Source: Deinococcales bacterium (GTDB taxonomy: Bacteria > Deinococcota > Deinococci > Deinococcales > JAAFIG01). Taken from it: a stretch of 64,000 nucleotides of DNA. The translations under genes and the position numbers were made by a program. Location of the stretch: NCBI GenBank assembly GCA_025352125.1, contig JANXTZ010000015.1, positions 62,001 through 126,000 on the forward strand, read 5' to 3'. The notes under the pieces were generated by a model that saw only the letters and a program-made list of their open reading frames with translations, had not been told where the DNA came from and ran no database searches. This document shows, in pieces, positions 25,797 to 33,917 of the stretch (position 1 is the stretch's first letter; each line of letters opens with the position of its first letter).

Positions 25797-26920
25797 TTCA
25801 CGAACGTTGGAATCAATACTAAAATCTCGAAAGCTTCGTACCACGCGGCAACAATAAGCAAAGTGAACGCGAACGGCAAGCATTTGAGATAACTTTGAAA
25901 ACTTTGAGCAAAAGTTTGCTTGCGCAAAATTCGCACCAGAAACGCGCCCGAACTGGCGGTGACAAAAATATAGGCTTGCAACTCGAGAATGATGGTTGGC
26001 ACGTGCCACCAGAAGGCAGCGGCGTTGGTCACGGGCGCGAGGGCAAAACCGTAGACAAAGAATTGCGCGGTGTCAAACAAATACGCGGGAATGGCAAACA
26101 AGCTGCCAGGAATAAAACTGCCGAACAAAATACCAGCCCTGGCGTTGTTCAGGGCGATGCCAAACGCGGCATTGACCACGCCCGCTTTGAGGGTTTCCCC
26201 TATGCCGCTACGAGCCAGTGCGCCACCCAAAAATTCACCGACCGTTTGCACCAAATCGGGGTAGGCAAAACCCAGTGCCGTGCCAAACAAATACATGCCG
26301 TACAGCAAAACGTTGGTCAAAATAAACGTGCGTTTATGGATTTTTGCCAGCCTCAAACCTTGCACAATCCAAGTGCGCCAGATGGTCGGCGCGATGCTGG
26401 CATAGGCAAGCAAAGCGGTTATCGTCAGAAAAATCCACGTTCCGACGGGTTGGGACACAAAATCTGGGGTCAGTGAAGCCGTCGCACCAGATTGAATCGA
26501 ACGCACCGTAAAACCCGAATTGGCTTTCTCGAGCGTCACCGTCAGGGTTTCATCGCCGGCATCCGAAGCAATGGGGTAAGAGTACGCCCGCAAATTGCCA
26601 GCTTGCTGCACCGAGCGCAAATTAAAATTGACCCGGGGGTTGGGTGGCACGCTCGAGAATTGCAAGGTTTTCTTTAACGTGTTTATCTGGTCTTTCAAAA
26701 TCGAATTCAGGTCGCTTGAGGGGCTGATGTTGGGTTGGGTGATTTTGGTTTCAAACTTTTTGTCAAGCCAGTCGCGCACGGCTTGATCGGCTTGAATGTC
26801 AACTTCGGGCAGCATTTGCACGCTGATTTCGGTGGTGGCATTCGAGATGGATTTTTGGGCGACGGAAAAGCTCGAGCCAAAAAGCAACAAGCAGGCAATC
26901 ATCAGGGTGAAAAACTTCAT
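25793..26920 (-). CDS. SpoIIM-family membrane protein with signal peptide
   Basis: A 375-residue protein with an N-terminal signal sequence (MKFFTLMIACLLLFGSSFSVAQ), an extracytoplasmic region of about 130 residues and then several membrane helices. The segment GIALNNARAGILFG followed by FWWHVPTIILELQAYIFV is the hallmark of SpoIIM/DUF95 proteins (N-N-R and H-P-x-x-E-x). Function outside sporulation is unknown. The start is ATG 26920 because TAAAAT stands 7 bases upstream (leaderless); another ATG is at 26929. It leads the ydcF-mqnB run. Confidence 0.85.
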   Translation of the reverse strand: MKFFTLMIACLLLFGSSFSVAQKSISNATTEISVQMLPEVDIQADQAVRDWLDKKFETKITQPNISPSSDLNSILKDQINTLKKTLQFSSVPPNPRVNFNLRSVQQAGNLRAYSYPIASDAGDETLTVTLEKANSGFTVRSIQSGATASLTPDFVSQPVGTWIFLTITALLAYASIAPTIWRTWIVQGLRLAKIHKRTFILTNVLLYGMYLFGTALGFAYPDLVQTVGEFLGGALARSGIGETLKAGVVNAAFGIALNNARAGILFGSFIPGSLFAIPAYLFDTAQFFVYGFALAPVTNAAAFWWHVPTIILELQAYIFVTASSGAFLVRILRKQTFAQSFQSYLKCLPFAFTLLIVAAWYEAFEILVLIPTFVK

Positions 26921-26962
26921 GGCTGGCATTTTAGCGCGTGATGCGAAAAGAAAACAGGGAAT

Positions 26963-29734
26963 TTAGGATTCCCAACGGGCGCGGCTGGTGCTTTGTCCTT
27001 TTTCGATCACCAGACGGTTCGGCAGGCGTTCGGCAAGGCTGGCGACGTGGGTAATCACACCCACCATGCGTCCCTGGGTCTGAATCGCCTCCAAAACACT
27101 CGAGACGGCATCGAGCGCGTCGGCGTCGAGCGTGCCAAAGCCTTCATCGAGAAACAACGCGCCCAAAGCCTTGTGTCCTGCCAGGTAATCTGAAAGTGCC
27201 AGAGCCAGTGACAGGGAGGCAATAAAACTCTCACCGCCAGAAAGGGTTTTGACGCTTCGCGCATCCATCCCATTCCAGTTGTCCAGCACCACATACTCTC
27301 CCTCTTTTAACTCTAAGGTATAGCGCTCGCGGGTGACTTCGCGCATGATGCTGGAGGCTCGAGCCAGCAGTTCGGTTTGCACGCCCTCGAGCATGAATTC
27401 TTGAAATTCGTTGCCTTTTAAATCTGCCGCCAGCGCCGCGTAAATGTCGTATTGCTTTTCGAGTTGGTTGCGTTCGCGGCTGAAGTCTTTGGCTTTGGCG
27501 CGGCGCTCTGCAATGTTTTTTTGCAGTTGCTCGAGTCTGCCCTGTTCGCCGTTGGCGGTTTTTTGCTCAACCTCGGCTTGCCTCACGTCCTTTTCAAGTT
27601 CGCTTAGGACTTCAGAATCAAACACCCGTCCCGCCAGTTGCTCTAAAATCCTGATTTCATCGTTTCGGGCGGCGTTGAAAGCCTCAAGATGCTCGCGTTC
27701 CAGCGCCTCGAGTTTGAGGATTTCTTTTTCAGGCAGTGCCGCCCTGTATGCCTCTGGAATGCTCAAAATTTCGGCTGCGAACAATGCCGCATTCAATTCA
27801 GTTTGGCGTTCCTCGAGGTCCAAATTTCTTTCTAGCACGGTTTTATCAGCAATCTCGAGTGTGGTTCTGACTTGAGCGCTGGCGGCTTGCACTTTTGCCC
27901 GCGCCTCTCGAGCAAAATCCAAATCTGCTTGCAAGGTTTTGCGCCGCTTGGAAAGCTCTGCGATCATCGACGTGAGGTCACGCCCGCCTGACGCTTCACG
28001 AATCTCGAGCGCCAACCCCGCCAGCAAGGAAAGACGCGTGTCCTCGAGCAGTGTTTTTGGGTTCTCATCCGACCCCAGCGCCCGTTCAAACTCGAGTTTG
28101 ATCAAGGTCACCTGCTCGCTGGTTTGCTTGAGTTGACGCCTCTGTTTTTCGGTTTCAACTTGGGTTTTTTCAAAATTGTTGTGCGCATTTTTTTGTGACT
28201 CGAGCAGGCGCTGGTATTCGCCGCGAAGATCAACCAACTTCACCCGCTCGAGTTCGAGAAGGTTTTCAAGATCGGGAATTCGAGATGTAAATTGTTCTGG
28301 CAGCACTTTTAATGGCGTGCCGCAAACGGGGCAAGGGTCGCCAATGTGTAAGCCAACCGTCAATGCCACCGCACCGTCATCACGTCTGGCTTGGGTCAAC
28401 TCAAGTTCCAGTTCCTTGACTCGAGCAGCCGTTTGGGTGCCAGAAACCTTGCAAATGCCCAGATCAGATTTGAGTTTCTCGAGTTGTAAACCGAGTTTCT
28501 CGAAACCAGCTTTGGCGTCACTCAAATCCCGAGTCGCATCTCGAGCGTCGTCCACAGCCCGTTTCAGATCGCCGAGTTTGGCTTTCAATTCCTCGAGTTG
28601 TGCCATGCGCCGCTCGCCAAAAACCCCAGGTGTTGCGTGCATCAGTTCCAAATTTCCACCCAGGGCACGTAAGCGCTCGAGTTTGGGCATGGACGATGCC
28701 AGTTCATTCGCCTGATGCTCGAGGTCGGGCAGAAGCACCGCAGCCTCACGCGCTGCGTCCAGTTTGGCATCCGTGGCAATCTCGAGTGCAGTCACTTTTT
28801 CAAGCTCGAGTTTGGCATTCGCAAGTTCTTGATTTGATTTTTGCAGGCTTAGTTCGGCGCGTTCCAGCGCCGTCACCAGGGGCATGACCGACGCCACCCG
28901 CCGCGCCAAAACGGCGCGTTCTCTGGCACCCGCCACGTCCGCGTTTTGAAACTCGAGCGAGGCAAGTTTGAATTTCACCCTCTCAAACTCGGCGCTCAAT
29001 TTTTGCAATTCTCGGGCTTCAATCAGCAACGCCCGATCACGCTCGAGTTGTGCTGCCAGAACTGCGATTCTGGATTTCAGAACCTCGAGTTCAACCTCCA
29101 GCGCCTCACTCGCCTCGAGCGTCGCCCCCGCGTATTCACCCTCGAGCAGCAGCTTGATTTGCTCCGAGCGCGACTTGGCATCCCTGGCAATGCCATTCGC
29201 CCGTTCGCGCATGGCTTCAAAATGCTCGAGGTTGAGTAAACCCTTCAAGAGTTCGCGGCGCTCTTTGGCGTCACCGCGCAAGAATCGGTCAAACTCGCCC
29301 TGAGGCAGCAAAATGGCGCGGGTGAAACCATCAAAATCCAAGCCCACCACCGCCTGAATTGCCCCCGCCACATCCTTGACTTTCACACCCTCGACCGCCG
29401 TGACAAACCGCGCACCATCAAATTTTTCAAAGCGCACCTGGCGCTCGGCGGCTTTCAAACTCCAGGCTCGAGACACCCGAAAACGCTCAAAGCCAGATTC
29501 AAACTCGAGCGCCACCTGCATTCCGTTCGCCCCCTGAGAGACGAGTTGTTCCAGCCCTCGAGAACCCAAACGCGAGGTTTCACCAAACAGCGCGTAGGTG
29601 ATCGCATCCAGAATGCTCGACTTGCCCGCACCGGTCTGCCCGACAATCGCAAACAATTCCAGGTTGTCAAAACTGATCGATTGCAGTTCTTTGAAACAGG
29701 TGAAACCGGTTAACTCGAGTTTGATGGGACGCAA
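26963..29734 (-). CDS. sbcC: exonuclease subunit SbcC (Rad50-like ATPase)
   Basis: A 923-residue SMC/Rad50-type ATPase forming the SbcCD nuclease with SbcD. Walker A is GQTGAGKSS (32-40); long coiled coils flank a zinc-hook CPVC near residue 467; the C-terminus has the signature LSGGESFIASLSLALALS and Walker B ALFLDEGFGTLD near 863. It starts at TTG 29734 after AGGAG. sbcD lies two genes upstream on the same strand with one membrane protein gene between. It processes hairpins and broken ends, which may matter in a genome dense in palindromes. Confidence 0.95.
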   Translation of the reverse strand: MRPIKLELTGFTCFKELQSISFDNLELFAIVGQTGAGKSSILDAITYALFGETSRLGSRGLEQLVSQGANGMQVALEFESGFERFRVSRAWSLKAAERQVRFEKFDGARFVTAVEGVKVKDVAGAIQAVVGLDFDGFTRAILLPQGEFDRFLRGDAKERRELLKGLLNLEHFEAMRERANGIARDAKSRSEQIKLLLEGEYAGATLEASEALEVELEVLKSRIAVLAAQLERDRALLIEARELQKLSAEFERVKFKLASLEFQNADVAGARERAVLARRVASVMPLVTALERAELSLQKSNQELANAKLELEKVTALEIATDAKLDAAREAAVLLPDLEHQANELASSMPKLERLRALGGNLELMHATPGVFGERRMAQLEELKAKLGDLKRAVDDARDATRDLSDAKAGFEKLGLQLEKLKSDLGICKVSGTQTAARVKELELELTQARRDDGAVALTVGLHIGDPCPVCGTPLKVLPEQFTSRIPDLENLLELERVKLVDLRGEYQRLLESQKNAHNNFEKTQVETEKQRRQLKQTSEQVTLIKLEFERALGSDENPKTLLEDTRLSLLAGLALEIREASGGRDLTSMIAELSKRRKTLQADLDFAREARAKVQAASAQVRTTLEIADKTVLERNLDLEERQTELNAALFAAEILSIPEAYRAALPEKEILKLEALEREHLEAFNAARNDEIRILEQLAGRVFDSEVLSELEKDVRQAEVEQKTANGEQGRLEQLQKNIAERRAKAKDFSRERNQLEKQYDIYAALAADLKGNEFQEFMLEGVQTELLARASSIMREVTRERYTLELKEGEYVVLDNWNGMDARSVKTLSGGESFIASLSLALALSDYLAGHKALGALFLDEGFGTLDADALDAVSSVLEAIQTQGRMVGVITHVASLAERLPNRLVIEKGQSTSRARWES

Positions 29735-29780
29735 GATAATCTCCTAGAAATGGCAGCTTATCGCGCCGCTAGAGAAACCG

Positions 29781-30557
29781 CTATCGTTCAACTGCCAATT
29801 TCAACGCCTGCCTCTCGAGGGGCGGCAACATTTCCCAAGCCTGGTCGGTCAGTGCGCCGTGCATGGCGTAAAGCATCACCAAACTGACTTTCTCATCGCC
29901 AGCTTGAAGGCGTTTGAAGGCTTCCACCGCGCCCAGTTGCTCGAGGTCAGCACTCGAGTTCACCCCAATCTTGGCGAGCATCGCCTCGGAAAGTGATCCC
30001 AGATTGCGCATCTTCGAGATTTTTACACTGCGTTTCAACGCCCACGGCAAAGGATTTTTATCACCTTTGGCAAAGTACAGTCCGCCCGCCACACTGAGTA
30101 CCAGGTACAGCAAACCAGTCGCATACACAATGCTCGAGAGCACGTGATCTGCGTTCAAGGCGTTCAGATTCGAAAGAATCCAATTCCAATCGTGCTCAAC
30201 ATTGTCACCACCCAACAATGGCAGTTCCATCGCTCGAGCGTCACCCACGTAAACCGACAGATTGAACAAGCTTGTGGCAGTCCAAAACGCCGCCATACAC
30301 GCCGCGAATCGTTGATTTGAGCGCCAGAAATAGACCACGAAAACGAGCGGTACAAGAATCTGGGTCAACGAACCGCCCAGAAAATACAAGAATTCGCCGA
30401 ACAAGCGCCAGAGCACATGCCCAGCCTCGTGAATGATCAGATTGACGCCATCCAGAAACATCCAATGCTCTGGATGATTGAGGTTCAAAAAGCCGTACCA
30501 AACCATGAACAGCACGACCAACACGCGTCCAATGTCAAAACCCAGAACTCGAGGCAC
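29781..30557 (-). CDS. HEAGH membrane protein fused to a TfoX C-terminal domain
   Basis: A 258-residue protein. Residues 1-165 hold about five hydrophobic helices and a HEAGH motif (43-47) in a helix, as in site-2-like metalloprotease families. Residues about 183-258 (MRNLGSLSEAMLAKIGV..LGAVEAFKRLQAG..LLY-type AMHGAL..) match the TfoX C-terminal helix-hairpin-helix domain. I know of no standard family with this order. GTG 30557 is preceded by TAAAAT at 6 bases (leaderless). It lies between sbcD and sbcC, 40 and 46 bases from them. Activity as a protease is inference from the HExxH motif alone. Confidence 0.75.
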   Translation of the reverse strand: MPRVLGFDIGRVLVVLFMVWYGFLNLNHPEHWMFLDGVNLIIHEAGHVLWRLFGEFLYFLGGSLTQILVPLVFVVYFWRSNQRFAACMAAFWTATSLFNLSVYVGDARAMELPLLGGDNVEHDWNWILSNLNALNADHVLSSIVYATGLLYLVLSVAGGLYFAKGDKNPLPWALKRSVKISKMRNLGSLSEAMLAKIGVNSSADLEQLGAVEAFKRLQAGDEKVSLVMLYAMHGALTDQAWEMLPPLERQALKLAVER

Positions 30558-30597
30558 GAGGGTATTTTACGGGATGACGAAGCCTTGAGCTGTGATT

Positions 30598-31788
30598 TTA
30601 GACCATCGTTTCAGATTCTCGAGTCTCGCCCATCGTCTGCGCATACAACTCCAGAAATGCTTTTTGCACGTCTTCAGGCACGTCTTTGCCGCGCTTCTCG
30701 GAATAATACTTTTTGAACGCCTCTATCGGCTCGAGGCTTTGCGTGGATTGCGCCTCGAGCGCCCGTTTTGCCGCGCTGCCCTCCTCGAGTTTGACTTCCA
30801 CCGCCACCGCGTTTGGCAAAATGCCCATCACACGGTCTTTGAGTCCTGGCATCGGATGCTCGAGTTTGACCGTGACTTTTAAAAGCCCGTTAAAGCTCCT
30901 GAATTCCTCGAGTCGACTCTCTAAACCATCCAGGCTGACGGATGCGTTTTTGAGGGTCTTGTGGCGCGTCAGGGGGATGCTGTGGACCTTGGCGGGACGA
31001 CCTGGGAAGGCTTCGATCAGGTTGACACGTTTTTGCTCGCCCGCCTCGCCAAAATCGAGTTGCACGATGCTGCCCGAATATTCGATCAGTGGGTTCTCGC
31101 CCAAACGTTGCGGTTTGTGCAAATGCCCAAGTGCCACGTACTGGGCGCTCGAGGGCAACTGGTCTGGAGAAATGGCGTAAGAATTCGTGACAAAAAACGA
31201 GAATTCCGAACCTGATATCTTACCGCCATCGAGCGTGGTGTGCAGCATCATGACGTTGACCGCGTTGGTCTGAAAACCTTGCGCCAATTTGTCAATAAAA
31301 AACCCCATGCCCTCACGGTATTTTTGCCGCCAGACGCCAGTGTCAAACTCGCCATCCATCAGGCTTGCGGCTTTGACCAAACGGCGTTCCGACAAAAACG
31401 GTAAACCCGCCACCACCAATTTTCCAGCGTCAAGCTCGAGTTCAAACGCCTTGGAATCGGCTTTCATCACGCCAAAGGCGCTAACTTTTACACGTTTTAA
31501 CAGCCCTGAAACGCTCTCGAGACGCTGCGGGCTGTCGTGGTTTCCGGCAATCACCACGCTCGGAATGCCGAGCGCTCCAGACTCGAGAAAAAAATCGTAC
31601 ACGGCAGCCTCGGCATCAGCGCTGGGGTTGGGCGAGTCGAACAGATCACCCGCCACCAAAATCGCATCAACTTTTTCGGACACCGCAATACTGATGATCT
31701 CCTGAAGGCTCTCGCGGATTTCTGGGGTGCGGTCAATCCCGCGCAAGTTGCGTCCAGCGTGCCAATCGGCGGTGTGAAGTAATCGCAT
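30598..31788 (-). CDS. sbcD: exonuclease subunit SbcD (Mre11-like)
   Basis: A 396-residue calcineurin-like nuclease. Motifs are HTADWHAGR, VAGDLFDSPNP, IAGNHDSPQRL, HTTLDGG and ALGHLHKPQ, followed by a capping domain with YSGSIVQLDFGE. With SbcC it forms an ATP-dependent dsDNA exonuclease and hairpin endonuclease. GAGGA precedes ATG 31788. The SbcD-SbcC order is the usual one, here interrupted by the TfoX-C fusion gene. Confidence 0.95.
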   Translation of the reverse strand: MRLLHTADWHAGRNLRGIDRTPEIRESLQEIISIAVSEKVDAILVAGDLFDSPNPSADAEAAVYDFFLESGALGIPSVVIAGNHDSPQRLESVSGLLKRVKVSAFGVMKADSKAFELELDAGKLVVAGLPFLSERRLVKAASLMDGEFDTGVWRQKYREGMGFFIDKLAQGFQTNAVNVMMLHTTLDGGKISGSEFSFFVTNSYAISPDQLPSSAQYVALGHLHKPQRLGENPLIEYSGSIVQLDFGEAGEQKRVNLIEAFPGRPAKVHSIPLTRHKTLKNASVSLDGLESRLEEFRSFNGLLKVTVKLEHPMPGLKDRVMGILPNAVAVEVKLEEGSAAKRALEAQSTQSLEPIEAFKKYYSEKRGKDVPEDVQKAFLELYAQTMGETRESETMV

Positions 31789-32136
31789 AGGGTCCTCGGG
31801 TTTCGAGAGGAATCATAACTCTAAACAACCCTGTCAAACCAAGCTCAGGCTCAACCGCGTGCGGATGCCCGTCAAAAACAGTTACGAAATCGTGTCTCAC
31901 GCCACGAGAATCCCAATGCTTATTCTCGGTACACAACCTCGAGTTGTCATCTCGAGCGGTGCAAAGTGGTTGCAAGGAACTCACAGGTTAAACCCTGTGC
32001 CGCAAAACCTGCCACCCTCCAAAACCCTGCCACCCAATTGAATCAGTCACAACTCGAGAAACAGACAAGATTTTGATGCAGTGATTTTGTGGATCAGACA
32101 CACCCAAGCACACCGTTGTAAGGTGGACAATCGAAC
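31789..32136. other. 348-base gene-free region
   Basis: Separates the divergent sbcD and 32137 genes. No open frame looks like protein. A near-tandem pair of AAAACC(C)TGCCACCC (about 31997-32036) is visible. No clear promoter pair stands out; AAGGTGG before the downstream ATG is the only firm signal. Confidence 0.5.
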
Positions 32137-32574
32137 ATGAAAAACATTCGCATCATCAAAAACAAAACCGAACTCGAGGGAACGGTTTACATCGAACTTC
32201 TTCCGGGCGCGTACAACGGCGTTTGCTGGAATGAAGGATCAATTTTTCTTGAGGAAGAAACGTTCGGGTATCTCGAGCTTGCCGTGTTGAAACACGTGCC
32301 AGGTTACAACCGTTATGCCTTCACGGATATCAAACTGGATGCATGGCTCGAGATTATTCAGGAATTGAAAAGCTTACAATTGTTGTTGCAAAAGGCGAAA
32401 TCGGTGGCTGATTTAAACGATCACGTTGAATTTATTTTTCGTGATACCAGAGCAGGTTTTGCAACAGATTTTCAAACCAACAAAGAGGCTCTGGCTGGCG
32501 TGATCGAAGCGTTTTGCAACTGGATCAACGATAAAGCCAGAGCATACGGTTGTGTCACGGTACTTGGTCTTTGA
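32137..32574 (+). CDS. hypothetical protein, 145 residues
   Basis: Begins MKNIRIIKNKTELEGTVYIE and is a soluble, slightly acidic alpha/beta-looking protein with no signal peptide, membrane segment or motif that I recognise. ATG 32137 has AAGGTGG upstream, and internal codon use and CTCGAG sites look like those of its neighbours. It overlaps only the unsupported 5' extension of the next gene. Single-gene proteins of this size are sometimes immunity factors, but nothing here shows that. Confidence 0.7.
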   Translation: MKNIRIIKNKTELEGTVYIELLPGAYNGVCWNEGSIFLEEETFGYLELAVLKHVPGYNRYAFTDIKLDAWLEIIQELKSLQLLLQKAKSVADLNDHVEFIFRDTRAGFATDFQTNKEALAGVIEAFCNWINDKARAYGCVTVLGL

Positions 32575-32662
32575 TGTCATTTCCTTGCGCACTTCCACCA
32601 AAACCCAGTACGATGCCTCGTCTTCAACTGCATCACACGCAGCCCAGACTCGAAAGGCAAAA

Positions 32663-33148
32663 GTGATTAGAGACACCATCATCACAGACACCGACGCACT
32701 CATGGCAATCGTTGAGAGTAGCGGGCAGTTTGATACTGACAGTCTGGGCTATGTCAAAAGCGCCTTGCTCGAGTATCTTGAAGGTCAAAGCGATGGTCTG
32801 TGGTTCACAGCAGATGACGGCGAACCAGTCGGCGTAGCCTACTGTGCACCCGAACCAGTGACGAATGGAACATGGAATTTGCAAATGCTTTGGACACGAA
32901 AAGACAAGAGCAGTCAAGGTCATGGCTCGGCGCTTGTGGAGCATGTCGAAAACGAACTTATGGCTCGAGGTGTGCGCTTATTGATTGTTGAAACCTCTGG
33001 TTTGCCCGAATTCGAGGTGGCTCGAGCTTTTTACGACAAGTGCGGGTTTGCTCGAGAGGCAACCATCAGGAATTTCTTTGCCGATGGAGATGACAAAATT
33101 GTCTACACGAAATCATTCCAGAATCAACACGCTTCACGGTTGTCTTAA
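32663..33148 (+). CDS. GNAT-family N-acetyltransferase
   Basis: A 161-residue acyl-CoA-dependent acetyltransferase. WFTADDGEPVGVAYC, LQMLWTRKDKSSQGHGSALVEHVE (acetyl-CoA loop of the Q-x-x-G-x-G type) and ARAFYDKCGFAREATIR cover the A, B and C-terminal GNAT motifs. The frame is open from 32552, but homology begins at VIRDT; GTG 32663 with AAAGG upstream is taken as start. The substrate is unknown. Confidence 0.85.
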   Translation: MIRDTIITDTDALMAIVESSGQFDTDSLGYVKSALLEYLEGQSDGLWFTADDGEPVGVAYCAPEPVTNGTWNLQMLWTRKDKSSQGHGSALVEHVENELMARGVRLLIVETSGLPEFEVARAFYDKCGFAREATIRNFFADGDDKIVYTKSFQNQHASRLS

Positions 33149-33220
33149 TTTTTTCTCGAGTGTCTGTATCAGCTCGAGCTTTTCTTTTTAGCCCCGCGTC
33201 CACCCGTCGGTGATTTCCTT

Positions 33221-33631
33221 CTATGGAAGACATTGCAATGCTGTTCTATCTGCTTTGCGATACACGTGAAAGTCGCTGTCAAGCGTTAAAATTTGTTGCA
33301 TGGTTCGAGTTTCGGCAACAACCATCAGTGAAGCATCCGCTAAATCCATCGGTGTGTCTGAATATTGTTCCATCAATTGTGCCATTCGAGCACTTTCAGA
33401 AGCGGACAAGGAATGTAATTCCAATCGTCCTGAAAGCAGCAATGCCCAAAGTTTGGCTTGAGCAGCATAACCACCGATTTTACCAAGAAAGTACATGGTT
33501 TCCGTGTAACAACACCAAGTGGTTAGGAGCGCTTGATTTGACAAAGACTTTGTTGAAAGCAAACACCGTTGGTGATTTGGATCGTTACGGTCCAGCAAAG
33601 CAATCAGCACGCCAGAATCGACAAGATTCAC
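33221..33631 (-). CDS. PIN-domain ribonuclease toxin (VapC-like)
   Basis: A 136-residue PIN protein. The acidic metal site is visible as D5 (NLVDSGVL), E44 (CYTETM), D96/D99 (DLADASL) and D118/D120 (LDSDF). Members cut tRNA or other RNA and are held by a co-expressed antitoxin. The start overlaps the upstream antitoxin stop (ATGA). The gene contains no CTCGAG although about 3-4 would be expected at the local rate, which hints at later acquisition. Confidence 0.88.
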   Translation of the reverse strand: MNLVDSGVLIALLDRNDPNHQRCLLSTKSLSNQALLTTWCCYTETMYFLGKIGGYAAQAKLWALLLSGRLELHSLSASESARMAQLMEQYSDTPMDLADASLMVVAETRTMQQILTLDSDFHVYRKADRTALQCLP

Positions 33632-33891
33632 AACCGTCCTAATTTTTTCTTCTGGAGCAACGAATCAGTGTAGAGTTCTGTCGTTCGTTCTGAAAACGCT
33701 TCGCCTGAACCTTCAACTGTTCCAACATATCCGTCGAGCAAATCAAACAAACTCGAGCCAGACTGAGTTTCTGGCAGATTCAACACTTCACGCAAACGAT
33801 TGACCACGAACGTTTCAGGGTCTTGCCCTTGCCGTGAAGCGGCTTCCAATAATGGTTTCTCGAGTTCGGGCGGTACGAGAATCATGGTCAT
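33628..33891 (-). CDS. antitoxin of the PIN toxin
   Basis: An 87-residue protein beginning MTMILVPPELEKPLLEAASR. A ribbon-helix-helix-like N-terminus (TFVVNRLREVLNL) is followed by an acidic, probably flexible tail that would wrap the toxin. ATG 33891 is used because TAGAAT lies exactly 6 bases upstream; an ATG at 33897 abuts that box. It is translationally coupled to the PIN gene. Confidence 0.75.
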   Translation of the reverse strand: MTMILVPPELEKPLLEAASRQGQDPETFVVNRLREVLNLPETQSGSSLFDLLDGYVGTVEGSGEAFSERTTELYTDSLLQKKKLGRL

Positions 33892-33917
33892 GCGCATATT
33901 CTAGCACCAGTCAAAAT

